NCBI GenBank assembly: GCA_963824595.1
Contig: CAWGPY010000003.1
Coordinates: 124,001-188,000 of the forward strand
Origin: Cybelea sp963824595
Lineage (GTDB): Bacteria > Vulcanimicrobiota > Vulcanimicrobiia > Vulcanimicrobiales > Vulcanimicrobiaceae
Length of the DNA: 64,000 nt
Direction of reading: 5' to 3'
The translations under genes and the position numbers were made by a program. Shown here piece after piece: positions 48,479 through 57,181 of the stretch (position 1 is the stretch's first letter; each line of letters begins with the position of its first letter). The notes beneath the pieces are model-generated. The model saw only the letters and a program-made list of their open reading frames with translations. It had not been told where the DNA came from and searched no databases.

Positions 48479-49891
48479 CTAGGCCGGTTTCTGCTGCTTG
48501 GATCCCGCGGAGTGCCGGAGTGCGGCGAAACGGGGATCGTTCGCCAGCTCCGTCGCGTAGTAGCTGTTGGTCCGCCAGCGCTTGAGCCACGTCAGCGCGG
48601 CCTCGCGCTCGCCGACCGCCTCGAAGGCCGCGGCGAGATCCTGAGGCGCCACGTCGGCCGGGCGGGCCGCCGCGATCGCCAGCGCAGCGCGCGCCCGGGG
48701 CATCTGATCGTTGCGGGCGTAGAGCGCGGCCAGCAGCGCCGCGGATTGGGCGCGGCACGGCGAGCAGGCCTGGCCGAGCCGGCGGAAGGTCTCCGCCGCG
48801 CGCGGGACGTCGCCGAGGGCCTCGTAGGCAAGGCCGAGCGTCTCGTAGGCGTCGTCGCGCTGCGGCGACAGGTCGAGGGTCTCGCGGGCGTAGCCGATCG
48901 CCTCGCTATAGTGCCGCTCGAGATAGGCGGTAGTCCCGAGCCACGCCGTCGTCGCGACGGAGAGCGGCTCGAGCTGCGCGGCCAGCCGGAGCTCGGAGTA
49001 GGCTTCGCTCACGCGCCCCTGCTGCAGCAAGGCCATGCCGTACCACTCGTGGGCCGAGCCGCTCGACGTGTCGAGGGCGATCGCGTGCCGGAGATCGCGT
49101 AAGGCGCGGTCGTTCTGCGGTGCCGCCCCCTTCATCACCTCGGACGAGATTAAGCCGAGCACGGCGTAGGCCTCGCCGCTGCGCGGATCGAGCGCGAGCG
49201 CCTTGCTCGCATAGGTGCGAGCGCGGCCGATATAGATCTTGGCGGGCAACGCCCCGTAACCGTAGTCGGCCTCGATGGCGTTGGCGGACGCGAGGCCGGC
49301 GTAGCCGCGCGCGTCGTGCGGGTCGAGCTCGACGACCCGCGCGAAGTAGTCGATGCTCTTGGCGATGCCCTCGCGCGTGCGCAGGTTCCAGTAGTAACGC
49401 CCCATCGCGTAGAGTCTCGTCCCCTCCACCGAGCCGTTATGGGCGCCGGACGACGGGCTGGCGGTAAGGGCCGAGCCGCCGAGCAGGGCCACCGCGAAGG
49501 CGGCCGCCAGAACGAAGCCGTGACGCTGGATCCATGTGGGCGCGCGCGGCGCGAGCGCCGGGACCGGGCGCTCCGCGCACTCGCGGCGCCGCACCGGCGC
49601 CGTGAAGCGATACCCGCGCCGCGGGATGGTCTCGATGGCCTCGGCATTCCAGCGCGCGCGCAGCGTCTTGCGCAGCACGTACACGTTCTGCGCCAAGTTC
49701 GCCTCGTCAACGTAGCCCTCGGGCCAGATGCGCGCCAGCAAATCGTTCTTGCCGATCAACTCACCGGGGTGCTCGATGAGCGCGAGCAGCGTCTCGACGA
49801 CTTTCGGCCCCAACGGTATCGGGGCGTCGCTATCGAGTAGGAGCAAGCGCTCGGCGTCTAGCTGGAAGGGTCCGAATTCGTAAATGCTCAT
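48479..49891 (-). CDS. CadC-like membrane transcriptional regulator with TPR sensor part
   Basis: 470 residues. Residues 1-98 are an OmpR-type winged helix (FGPFQLDAERLLLLDSDAPIPLGPKVVETLLALIEHPGELIGKNDLLARIWPEGYVDEANLAQNVYVLRKTL, ending IPRRGYRFTAPV), with no receiver domain. One membrane helix follows (about 124-142), then TPR-like repeats to the end (YYWNLRTREGIAKSIDYFARVVELDPHDARGYAGLA and others), placed outside the cytoplasm by topology. This is the one-component CadC/ToxR layout. Upstream, TATATA at 49924-49929 could be a -10. The targets are unknown. Confidence 0.88.
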   Translation of the reverse strand: MSIYEFGPFQLDAERLLLLDSDAPIPLGPKVVETLLALIEHPGELIGKNDLLARIWPEGYVDEANLAQNVYVLRKTLRARWNAEAIETIPRRGYRFTAPVRRRECAERPVPALAPRAPTWIQRHGFVLAAAFAVALLGGSALTASPSSGAHNGSVEGTRLYAMGRYYWNLRTREGIAKSIDYFARVVELDPHDARGYAGLASANAIEADYGYGALPAKIYIGRARTYASKALALDPRSGEAYAVLGLISSEVMKGAAPQNDRALRDLRHAIALDTSSGSAHEWYGMALLQQGRVSEAYSELRLAAQLEPLSVATTAWLGTTAYLERHYSEAIGYARETLDLSPQRDDAYETLGLAYEALGDVPRAAETFRRLGQACSPCRAQSAALLAALYARNDQMPRARAALAIAAARPADVAPQDLAAAFEAVGEREAALTWLKRWRTNSYYATELANDPRFAALRHSAGSKQQKPA

Positions 49892-49957
49892 GCGAGACTC
49901 CTGGGCGAGAACCGTTCTGGCTCTATATACGCGCCGCCGTTGAGAAAGTTTTCGGTC

Positions 49958-50785
49958 TTACGCGGTTGGAACGAAAACTCGTAATGCCTGGGGGGCGAGC
50001 GAGAAGCGCGCCGGCGTGGTGCCGGCCGGCTCCCCGTCCGCCGTGATCCGGTGCGGGCGGTGGGTGAAGACGTCGAACGCCCGGGCACGGTAGCTCCGCA
50101 GGCCGCTGGCGTGGCGCCGCTTTCCCGTCACGATCGCCGCCACGACCGAGAACATCTGCTTGAGGCCCTCGATCTCGACGGAGTAGAGATCGAGCCAGCC
50201 GTCGTCGATCGAGGCGCCCTCGACGGTGACGAGACCGCCGAAGTGCTCGCTGTTCGCGACGGTGAGCTGCAGGGTCTTGAAGCGCAGGCGCTTGCCGTCG
50301 TACGCGATCTCGGCGTGGAACGTGCGCGCGTACCGCAGTGCTTGCAGCGCGCTGGCGACGATCGCCAGGGCGCCGAACCTTCGCTTATCGGACGTCTTCT
50401 GCAGGCCGGCGACCCGGCTCGAGATGCCGATGCTGGCCTCGGTCGCATAGTACGCGCCGTTGACGTGCGCTACGTCGATCGCTCGCGTGCGGCCGCCGGC
50501 GATTGCCTCGCACGCGCCCTGCACGTCGTGCGGAATCCCGAGCGAGCGCGCGAGGTCGTTGAACGTGCCGGCGGGCACGAGGCCGATCGGAACGCCGAGC
50601 TCCAGCGCGTGCGGGATCTCTCCGGCCACGGTGCCGTCGCCGCCGATGACGACGATCGCATCCACCTTCGTCGCCGGGGCGTCGTCCGCGATCTCCACGC
50701 CCATGCGCCGCAGGGCCGCGCGCGCCTCGTCGCCGATCTCGCGGCCCCGCCGGGATTGCGGGTTGACGACCAGCCGCGCCCGCAC
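49958..50785 (-). CDS. Diacylglycerol-kinase-family lipid kinase
   Basis: 275 residues. It starts RARLVVNPQSRRGRE, has the nucleotide loop VVIGGDGTVAGEIPHAL (about 46-62) and VPAGTFNDLARSLGIP, the GGDGT and GTxNDxA motifs of DagK, YegS and YtlR-type kinases. The C-terminal beta-sandwich is complete (DDGWLDLYSVE, ITADGEPAGTTPARFSL). It phosphorylates diacylglycerol or a related lipid, often to recycle the lipid head of envelope polymers. It follows the small membrane protein gene with a three-base gap. Confidence 0.92.
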   Translation of the reverse strand: MRARLVVNPQSRRGREIGDEARAALRRMGVEIADDAPATKVDAIVVIGGDGTVAGEIPHALELGVPIGLVPAGTFNDLARSLGIPHDVQGACEAIAGGRTRAIDVAHVNGAYYATEASIGISSRVAGLQKTSDKRRFGALAIVASALQALRYARTFHAEIAYDGKRLRFKTLQLTVANSEHFGGLVTVEGASIDDGWLDLYSVEIEGLKQMFSVVAAIVTGKRRHASGLRSYRARAFDVFTHRPHRITADGEPAGTTPARFSLAPQALRVFVPTA

Positions 50786-50788
50786 CGG

Positions 50789-51052
50789 TCAGCGATCGCG
50801 CCCGAACAGGAGACGGAGGTATCGGTAGGCCGCCCACGCCGCGATCGCCGCGAGCGTCAGCGTGCCGCCGACCATGATCGCGTAGCCGAAGTAGATGCCG
50901 CCCTGCGTCGTCGGATCTACTTGGCCCACGGCGTTCTCCGACGCGGTGAGGTTGACGTAGACGCCGTGGAAGACGTACCAGACGATCGCAGCGGCCGCAC
51001 CGCTCAGCACCGCGGTGAGCAGCCAGCGATTACGGTCGTCGCGGCGATTCAT
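50789..51052 (-). CDS. Small membrane protein
   Basis: 87 residues from ATG 51052. Two hydrophobic helices (LLTAVLSGAAAAIVWYVFHGVYV, about 11-33, and IYFGYAIMVGGTLTLAAIAAWAAYRYL, about 53-79) with charged ends (MNRRDDRNRW and LLFGRDR). No known domain. It precedes and is probably co-transcribed with the lipid kinase. Confidence 0.65.
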   Translation of the reverse strand: MNRRDDRNRWLLTAVLSGAAAAIVWYVFHGVYVNLTASENAVGQVDPTTQGGIYFGYAIMVGGTLTLAAIAAWAAYRYLRLLFGRDR

Positions 51053-51131
51053 GTCAACGGCAGTTCGCCGCGCCGCGCCGGAGAAACTCCGCCGGATGCA
51101 TTCGCTCAGGCGCCCCCGGCCGCACAACCCG

Positions 51132-52334
51132 ATGCCCGAGTCGCGCTACGAAGTGCTCGCGCTCTTCACCGGCGCGATGGTCGGCGCGTCGCTGTCGCTG
51201 ATGTCCACGGGCGCGCTGATGACGTTCTTCGCGACGGCGCTCCACCTCGACCGCGCCGAGCTGGGCGTCGTCCTCTCCATTCAGATGATCGGATCCGTGG
51301 CGATGACCTCGGTGGCCGGCCTGCTCACCGACCGTTTCGGCGACAAGGCGGTCGTGCTGTGGAGCGGCGTGCTGATGGGCCTCTCGCTGCTCGCCGCGTC
51401 GCTGCTCGCCAGCTATCCGTGGCTGGTCTTCTGGCTGCTGGTGTACGGCATAGGCTACGCCGCCGTGACGCCGGCCGGCAGCCACGCCATCATCTTCTTT
51501 TTCAAGAAGGCCGATCGCGGGCTCGCGATGGGCGTGCGGCAGTGCGGCGTGCCGATCGCGGGATTCGTAGGCTCGCTCGTGCTGCCGGCGATCGCCCTGC
51601 ATACGGGCTATCGCGGCGCACTCGCGGCGGCCGGCGCAATCACCCTGTCCGCGTGCTTCGTCGCGTCGGGACTCTATCGCGAACCGATCGAACTGCATGG
51701 CGAACGCATCTCGCCGCGCGCCATGGTCGCCGAGATGATCGCGATCGCGCGCGAGTCGCGTCTCATCTTGCTGACGCTTACGTCCATGATTTTGATCTGC
51801 GGTCAGTTCGCGCTGATGGGCTTCCTCACGCTGACGCTCGTCCACGCGGCAAACTTTCCGCTCTCGCTCGCGCTCGCGCTGTTCACGCTCTCGCAGCTTG
51901 CGGCGATCGCGGGCCGCCTCGCATGGGGCTGGATCAGCGATCACGTCTTCGGCGGCGATCGCACGCTGCCGCTGGCGGTCGTCTGCGTGCTCGTCGCGCT
52001 CGCGGCGTTCGCAATCGGCGGCGCTCGCCCCGGAATGCCGGCGTGGATCGCCGGCGTGCTCGCGTTCGCGCTGGGTTTTACGGCCGAGGGCTGGCTGGGC
52101 GTCGGCGTGATCGGCCTCGCCGAGATCGGCGGCGAGGAGCATTCCGGCAGCGCGCTCGGCGTGGGGCTGACGTGGACGCTGCTGGCCGCCGCGGTGACGC
52201 CGATGATCTTCGGCGCGCTCGCTCAGGTGGATGGATTCGGCGCCGCGTGGCGCTGGCTCGCGTTTCTGCAGCTGCTGGGCGTCGTGCCCGCGCTGCTCGC
52301 TACGGCGACTTGCCGGCGAGGCGCGCCGTCTTGA
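51132..52334 (+). CDS. MFS transporter
   Basis: 400 residues from ATG 51132 (ATG 51096 is an alternative that only adds a basic tail). Twelve helices. The loop 2-3 motif is GLLTDRFGDKAVVLWSG (MFS motif A form G-x3-D-R-x-G-x-[RK]), and FGRLAWGWISDHVFGGDR-type text (AIAGRLAWGWISDHV) repeats it in the second half. FFFKKADRGLAMGVRQCGVPIAGFVG resembles the oxalate/formate and nitrate-type subgroups. Substrate unknown. It ends 35 bases inside the convergent cyclophilin gene. Confidence 0.88.
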   Translation: MPESRYEVLALFTGAMVGASLSLMSTGALMTFFATALHLDRAELGVVLSIQMIGSVAMTSVAGLLTDRFGDKAVVLWSGVLMGLSLLAASLLASYPWLVFWLLVYGIGYAAVTPAGSHAIIFFFKKADRGLAMGVRQCGVPIAGFVGSLVLPAIALHTGYRGALAAAGAITLSACFVASGLYREPIELHGERISPRAMVAEMIAIARESRLILLTLTSMILICGQFALMGFLTLTLVHAANFPLSLALALFTLSQLAAIAGRLAWGWISDHVFGGDRTLPLAVVCVLVALAAFAIGGARPGMPAWIAGVLAFALGFTAEGWLGVGVIGLAEIGGEEHSGSALGVGLTWTLLAAAVTPMIFGALAQVDGFGAAWRWLAFLQLLGVVPALLATATCRRGAPS

Positions 52335-52914
52335 TGTAATCGAGCTTCGGAAAGTCTTTGATCAAGTAGGCGTTGCCGCGCGCGGCGATCTGATCCTGAT
52401 CGGGCTTCTCCCCGTAACCGGAGTAGATGCGATCGACCGCGGTCATGCCGCTCGACACGCGGCCGATCGGTGCAAAGCCCATCGCGTCGAGCCGCGCGTT
52501 GTCGCCGAGGTTGATGAACACGTGCGTGGTGCGGCTGTTGGGCTGACCCGTTGCCGCGAAGACCACCGTGCCGCGCGTGTTCGACGTTTTGACCGGATCG
52601 TCGGGAATGGTGACGTCCCACTTCTTGGTGACGGCGGGATTGGCCGCCGCGCCCCACTGCACGACGAAGGCCGGAACGACGCGGTAGAACCGCGCGCCGT
52701 CGAAATACTTCGCCTTGACCAGTTCGTAGAACCGCTGGGCGCCGTGCGGCGCGAGGCGGCGATCCACGTCGATCACGACGGCTCCTTTGGTAGTATCGAG
52801 TACGACGCGGAACGTTGAAGGCGCCAGGCTCGGCGCGGCGGTCGGCTTCGCGGCCGCGGCGGTGGCGCCGGCAACCACGAGCGCCACGAGGGCGGCGATG
52901 TGCAAATGCTTCAT
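52300..52914 (-). CDS. Exported cyclophilin-type peptidyl-prolyl isomerase
   Basis: 204 residues with a signal peptide (hydrophobic 5-20). The cyclophilin barrel shows FYELVKAKYFDGARFYRVVPAFVVQWG (active-site Arg and Phe), TSNTRGTVVFAATGQPNSRTTHVFINLGDNARLDAMGFAPIGRV, in which the family's FFI-N-x2-L-D-x3-F-x-VFG pattern is seen. It catalyses proline isomerisation during folding of periplasmic proteins. The AAANPAVTKKWDVTIPDDP insert is usual for bacterial secreted members. Confidence 0.93.
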   Translation of the reverse strand: MKHLHIAALVALVVAGATAAAAKPTAAPSLAPSTFRVVLDTTKGAVVIDVDRRLAPHGAQRFYELVKAKYFDGARFYRVVPAFVVQWGAAANPAVTKKWDVTIPDDPVKTSNTRGTVVFAATGQPNSRTTHVFINLGDNARLDAMGFAPIGRVSSGMTAVDRIYSGYGEKPDQDQIAARGNAYLIKDFPKLDYIKTARLAGKSP

Positions 52915-52990
52915 ACGAGCAACGGTGCTTGGCGGCCGGTTCGTGGGTTCCCTCGCCGGCCCCGGGCGTGCCGGTTGCCGTGATAGACCG

Positions 52991-53542
52991 TTAGCGGCGC
53001 GCGGGCGTTCGGCGGGCCGGCTTCTTCGAAGCCTTCGACGCCTTTGACGTTTTTTTAGCGCTCGCGCTTCGGCCGTTCCGCGCTTTGCTCGAGGACTTCG
53101 CCATCAAGCGATTCTTGGCGGCTTCCATCTCCGCGCCCAACTCCTCCAGCTCGTCGGGATGGAGCGTTTCGCGGGCCAGCGTGAAGATCGTGGACTCTTC
53201 TTCCTTGACGTGATGCTTCACGTTCTCCGACAGCACCTGGAGCTCGGCCTTGAACTGCTCGTCGGGCTGCCGCCCCGACTTCAGCAAGGCGATGAGCGTC
53301 TTGATGAGATCGTGTTCGGTGTACGCCTCGAAGACGTCGACGACGTCGTCGGTCTCCTCCGACCGGTCGTGGAGCTGCGGATAGAAATACTTCTCCTCGA
53401 TCGTTGCATGAACGGTCAGCGCAGCCTCGATCTCTTGGGCGAGCTCTTCGATGCGCCCGTCTCCCGGCTCGCACTTGTTGGCTTGGTCGAGCAGCGCTCC
53501 GACGGCCTTGTGGTCATTTTTCAGCAAGGTCAGTACGTCCAC
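52991..53542 (-). CDS. Hemerythrin-domain protein with histone-H1-like tail
   Basis: 183 residues. Residues 1-135 are a four-helix HHE domain with candidate di-iron ligands H11, H45, E49, H77, H110/H111 and E115, as in cation-binding and O2/NO-sensing hemerythrins (DnrN/RIC-like). Residues 140-183 are almost only Lys, Arg, Ala, Ser, Thr and Pro (AAKNRLMAKSSSKARNGRSA, then SAKKTSKASKASKKPARRTP), like the DNA-binding tails of bacterial H1 homologues. The tail may localise the iron protein to DNA, perhaps for protection against oxidants. Confidence 0.88.
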   Translation of the reverse strand: MDVLTLLKNDHKAVGALLDQANKCEPGDGRIEELAQEIEAALTVHATIEEKYFYPQLHDRSEETDDVVDVFEAYTEHDLIKTLIALLKSGRQPDEQFKAELQVLSENVKHHVKEEESTIFTLARETLHPDELEELGAEMEAAKNRLMAKSSSKARNGRSASAKKTSKASKASKKPARRTPARR

Positions 53543-53580
53543 GAACTCGGCTCCTTTGTGATGTGAAAGTTGGCGCTGGG

Positions 53581-54381
53581 CTACGTTCCCAATGTCATCG
53601 CAGGCGAAACATGTGCTAGCGATCGATTTCGGTCGTCGAGGTCGACCACAAGTCCGGAGTGATCGGTGAGACCGTCGGTCCGAAACACGTGATCGTACTC
53701 GGCCGACGTCAGCTTGGGCAGCAGCGCCGGCGACAGGAACGCCTTATCGATGCGCCAGCCGGCGCGGCTGCGGTAATCGGGATCGCGGCGGAACGGATAC
53801 CAGCTGAACTCGTACGTGTCCGGGTGCAGATAGGTCCACGACTCGCTCCACTCCGTCTCGAGCTCGCGATAGAGATCGGCGGTGCTGAACTCGTCGCGCA
53901 ACCTGCCGGACCGCAGGTTGATCTCGATGTCGGTCTCGTTGCGGCCCGAGTTGAAGTCGCCGATGCACGCGACGCTCTCGCCGGCCTCGTTATGACGCTT
54001 GGCGGCCGCGATCAGACATCGCAAGTGCGGGCGCTTGCGATCCTGCCCCGGCAGATAGACCCCGTACGCCTGGAAATCTTCGAAGCGGGCCTTCAGAACG
54101 GCGTTGGGATACTCGTCGTCGGCCAGCCCGAACGGGTTCGGCAACGCCTCGAATGCCCGGTCGGAAGCGATCAGCACGCCGTTGCCGCGCGTCGCGGCCG
54201 CGATCGCCTGATGCCGCAACCCGATGCGCTCCAGCTCCGTGCGGACGAGAGCGCCGGCGCGAGTGTCGCGGAACTCGGAGAATACGACGGTTTCGGCGTC
54301 CAGATACGCAACCCGCCGGACGATCTGCGGGATCGTCACGGGGTTCCCGCCGGCCCGCAGATTCAGCGCTACGATCCGCAC
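53581..54381 (-). CDS. Endonuclease/exonuclease/phosphatase-family protein
   Basis: 266 residues from GTG 54381, chosen because the conserved first strand RIVALNLRAGGNP starts there. The longer frame would nearly meet the divergent ppa start. Metal and catalytic motifs run in order: VVFSEFRDTRAG (Glu), LRCLIAAAKRHNEAGESVACIGDFNSGRNETD (Asp/Asn) and TDGLTDHSGLVVDLD (Asp-His). ExoIII/DNase I-like fold that may cut DNA or act on phosphoesters. The exact substrate is not determinable. Confidence 0.85.
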   Translation of the reverse strand: MRIVALNLRAGGNPVTIPQIVRRVAYLDAETVVFSEFRDTRAGALVRTELERIGLRHQAIAAATRGNGVLIASDRAFEALPNPFGLADDEYPNAVLKARFEDFQAYGVYLPGQDRKRPHLRCLIAAAKRHNEAGESVACIGDFNSGRNETDIEINLRSGRLRDEFSTADLYRELETEWSESWTYLHPDTYEFSWYPFRRDPDYRSRAGWRIDKAFLSPALLPKLTSAEYDHVFRTDGLTDHSGLVVDLDDRNRSLAHVSPAMTLGT

Positions 54382-54443
54382 GTGTGGACTGTACCCAGCG
54401 GCCTCCCCGTTGCACGCTCCGCAGTGTTGGGTAGACGGCAACC

Positions 54444-55004
54444 ATGAGTACGGCCGTCAACGCCACCAATTACGACATGATACCAACCTTCGTGCCGAAA
54501 GAGAAGGAGCTCGTTTTTGCGGTGATCGAGACGCCGGCGGGCATCCGGCATAAGTTCGCGTTCGAGCCCGAGTACGGCATCATGCGGCTGACGATGACCC
54601 TTGCCGAGGGACTGATGTGGCCCTACGACTACGGATTCATTCCGCAGACGATCGGGGGCGACGGCGATCCGATCGACGTGTTGGTGCTCAACGACGCTCC
54701 CACGTTTTCCGGATGCCTGCTCGCCGTGCGCGTGGTCGGAGGAATCTTGCTCGAAAAGAACGGCGTCAAGAACAACCGGCTGGTCGCGTGCCCGGCGCGG
54801 CGCAAAGGCGTCGCGCTTACGACCGACGCGTTCGACGACCTCGAAGATCTGCCCAAAGACACCGTACGCGGGCTCGAGCGATTTCTCGTCGAGTACTCCG
54901 AGGAGGAGGGCAACAAGATCACCCTCGAGGGGAGGTGCTCGCGAAAGGACGCCTACAAGCTGATCGAACGAAGTCACAAGGCGTTCGATAAGAAGCGCCG
55001 CTAG
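54444..55004 (+). CDS. ppa: Inorganic pyrophosphatase, family I
   Basis: 186 residues. The metal-binding signature DGDPIDVLVL (about 73-82) is intact, with PYDYGFIPQTIGGDG before it and a Lys/Tyr-rich active site. It hydrolyses pyrophosphate released in biosynthesis. Compared with E. coli Ppa the middle region (VKNNRLVACPARRKGVALTT) and tail differ in a way seen in several bacterial subfamilies. Confidence 0.93.
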   Translation: MSTAVNATNYDMIPTFVPKEKELVFAVIETPAGIRHKFAFEPEYGIMRLTMTLAEGLMWPYDYGFIPQTIGGDGDPIDVLVLNDAPTFSGCLLAVRVVGGILLEKNGVKNNRLVACPARRKGVALTTDAFDDLEDLPKDTVRGLERFLVEYSEEEGNKITLEGRCSRKDAYKLIERSHKAFDKKRR

Positions 55005-55056
55005 TCGAAGGCCCATTGCGGGCAGGGCGCCGGTCGCTAGCGCTGAAGCGCATTGG

Positions 55057-55404
55057 ATGCGCATTTTTGCCACGATTGCCCTCGTGCTGGTCTGCATCGC
55101 GCCGGCCGCCGCGGAGATCCCCGGTCCCGACGACGCCGTGGCGGTTTCCGGCATGGTTCAGGACCGGCTCAGCGCCACCGACATCAACGTCCAGATGGTC
55201 GAAGAGAAGCCGTACGTGATCGCCTTCTGGAGCGCCGGCAAAAACTACGCCGCCGGCCAGGCGCTTGCGAACAAGAGCAAGAGCGGCTGGACGATCGTCA
55301 AGATGACGAACGGCAAGTTCACCCAATCCGCGCTGGCTGCGCTCGGCGTCCCGGCATCCACCGCGAAGGCGCTCGTCGCCGACCTCAAGGTCGCCCGGCA
55401 GTAG
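55057..55404 (+). CDS. Small exported protein of unknown function
   Basis: 115 residues with a signal peptide (IFATIALVLVCIAPAAAE, cleavage near residue 20). The mature part is a compact, mixed alpha/beta-looking chain (YVIAFWSAGKNYAAGQALANKSKSGW, KMTNGKFTQSALAALGVPASTAKALVADLKVA). No cysteine and no known domain. It follows ppa by 52 bases. Confidence 0.65.
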   Translation: MRIFATIALVLVCIAPAAAEIPGPDDAVAVSGMVQDRLSATDINVQMVEEKPYVIAFWSAGKNYAAGQALANKSKSGWTIVKMTNGKFTQSALAALGVPASTAKALVADLKVARQ

Positions 55405-55425
55405 GCTCGCACGCCGAGATACCCG

Positions 55426-56907
55426 TTACTCGGGATCTCCGTGCTGCTGCGTGTGAGGCCTGCGCAAGAAGTCGTTCTCGTTCAGCTTTGAGGGGATCTT
55501 CTTGAACTTGCGCGGCGACTGCGTGTAGTTGAACACGTCGCCGATACTCGTCGAGCGCGCGTCGGTGGTTCCGAGCGAGCCCAGGTTCCAGTTCTGCTCG
55601 ACGAACGCGAGGATGCTGCCGAACTCGTACTGCGTGTGTGAAACGTAGCCAGGGCTGCCCGGGCCCTTGACCGCGTACGGCGAAACGACCAACATCGGCA
55701 CCCGGAATCCGAGGCCGCCGAATTGATCGACGAACGGCGGCGGCGCGTTGTCGTAGAATCCGCCCCAGTCGTCCCAGACGACGATCACGGCGGTGGACTT
55801 CCAATACTTGCTCTGCCCCACCGCGTTCACGACGCTGGCGACCCACGACGGTCCGTCGTCGCAGCCGCAGGGCTGATTCGGGTGGTCGGAGTTGTTGTCG
55901 GCGGGAATCACCCATGACACCGCGGGCAGCTTGCCTTTCGAGATGTCGGTGAAGATCTTGGTTTCCGGCCAGGCAACGTTCGTGCCCCATTCCGGACCGT
56001 TGCGCACGGGATAGATGACGTCGAAGGCGTTGAGCAGACTGCCGTTACAGTTGGGTTTGCTGCCGTGGCAGTCGGAACTGGGACTGCAGCCCGGCTGCGC
56101 GGTGGTGCTGAAGCACGGCGTGTAGTACTTCCACGAGACGCCGGCGGCGTCGAGCAGATCGGCGAGCGTGTGGTATCCGTTGTAGTTCGGGAACCTCTTG
56201 GAGCACGGGTACGGACCGTTGAGCTTCTGCTCGCCGTAGATGTTGAGGGTGTAGGTGACCACCGACGGCGGAGCGTCGCAGCCCCACGGCCAGTAGGTCG
56301 GGTTGTCGACGAGCGTTTGCGTCGAGGGTTGCGGCGACGGACAGAGCCTGATGCAGCTGCCGCCCCGGATCAGATCTTGATGCGCCGTGAAGCTTCCGCT
56401 GCCTTGGGTTTGGAACATCGCGTCGGCGAGCACCCACTGCTTCGCGATGTCCCAGTACGGCTGGATGGCGGTCGGGTTGACGTACTGGTAGGGCTTCGTT
56501 CCGGCCTGCTGGCCGCTGCCGCACGCGTTGAGCACTTCCAAGTTGAAGCCGTCCATCTTGCCGTCGTCGTACGCGTCGAGATAGGCGGGCCGGCAGTGGG
56601 AAAGATCGTACTTGATCACGAGCGGCGCCGATTTGAGCGTCACCCACTTGTCAACGTATTTGCTGCCCTGCTTCACCTTCATCTGGCCGCGCGTCGCGCC
56701 GTTCGCGCCCGGGAACGTCGCGAAGAGATTGTCGAAGCTGCGGTTCTCTTGCACGACGATCACCACGTGCTGGATCGGCGAGCCGGCCGACCCCGGGTGC
56801 TGCGTAAACGCCCCGCTTCGCGGCAGCGACTGCATCGCGCCGCCGCAGGCGGCCAAGGCAAAGCTTGCGACGAGCAACGCGATCCAGCACTGCAACGAAA
56901 CGTATTT
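55426..56907 (-). CDS. Phosphoesterase-family lipoprotein (phospholipase C / acid phosphatase AcpA type)
   Basis: 493 residues from GTG 56907, where a lipoprotein signal starts (lipobox FALAAC). The family opens with HVVIVVQENRSFDNLFATFPG, the metal-binding Glu-Asn and Asp. Later motifs include DLIRGGSCIRLC-type insert, SWVIPADNNSDHPNQPCG, and VIVVWDDWGGFYDNAPPPFVDQFG with the second metal site. Many cysteines (over 12) suggest disulfides in a periplasmic or surface-bound enzyme. It would release phosphate from lipids or organic phosphates. It converges with the small exported gene. Confidence 0.9.
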   Translation of the reverse strand, partial: KYVSLQCWIALLVASFALAACGGAMQSLPRSGAFTQHPGSAGSPIQHVVIVVQENRSFDNLFATFPGANGATRGQMKVKQGSKYVDKWVTLKSAPLVIKYDLSHCRPAYLDAYDDGKMDGFNLEVLNACGSGQQAGTKPYQYVNPTAIQPYWDIAKQWVLADAMFQTQGSGSFTAHQDLIRGGSCIRLCPSPQPSTQTLVDNPTYWPWGCDAPPSVVTYTLNIYGEQKLNGPYPCSKRFPNYNGYHTLADLLDAAGVSWKYYTPCFSTTAQPGCSPSSDCHGSKPNCNGSLLNAFDVIYPVRNGPEWGTNVAWPETKIFTDISKGKLPAVSWVIPADNNSDHPNQPCGCDDGPSWVASVVNAVGQSKYWKSTAVIVVWDDWGGFYDNAPPPFVDQFGGLGFRVPMLVVSPYAVKGPGSPGYVSHTQYEFGSILAFVEQNWNLGSLGTTDARSTSIGDVFNYTQSPRKFKKIPSKLNENDFLRRPHTQQHGDPE

Positions 56908-57013
56908 CACTGCGCGCGCCTTCGCCGAAGGCCCGGCGTTTTCATCGGACTTCTGGATTACATGACCGTCGTCATCGCCGACGACCATCCCGCGCGGTTA
57001 CGCGGAGACAATC

Positions 57014-57097
57014 TGCCCAGAAAGGGACTCGAACCCCCACGATGTTGCCACCACTGGTACCTGAAACCAGCGCGTCTACCAATTCCGCCATCTGGGC
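57014..57097 (-). tRNA. tRNA-Leu (anticodon CAG)
   Basis: On the minus strand GCCCAGA (57097-57091) pairs with TCTGGGC (57021-57015), followed by discriminator A at 57014. The D-arm reads GGCGGAATTGGTAGACGC, the anticodon arm CTGGT-TTCAGGT-ACCAG (anticodon CAG), then a long type II variable arm and the T-arm with GGTTCGAGTCC. The long variable arm and CAG identify leucine. The CCA end is not encoded. Confidence 0.97.
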
Positions 57098-57181
57098 GCG
57101 GAGCACAGCACGATTCGTGGCGCCCTAGGGCGCCCCTCTCCCGAAACCCGCATCGGCGCCGAGCGGTTGGGAGGGGCCTAG

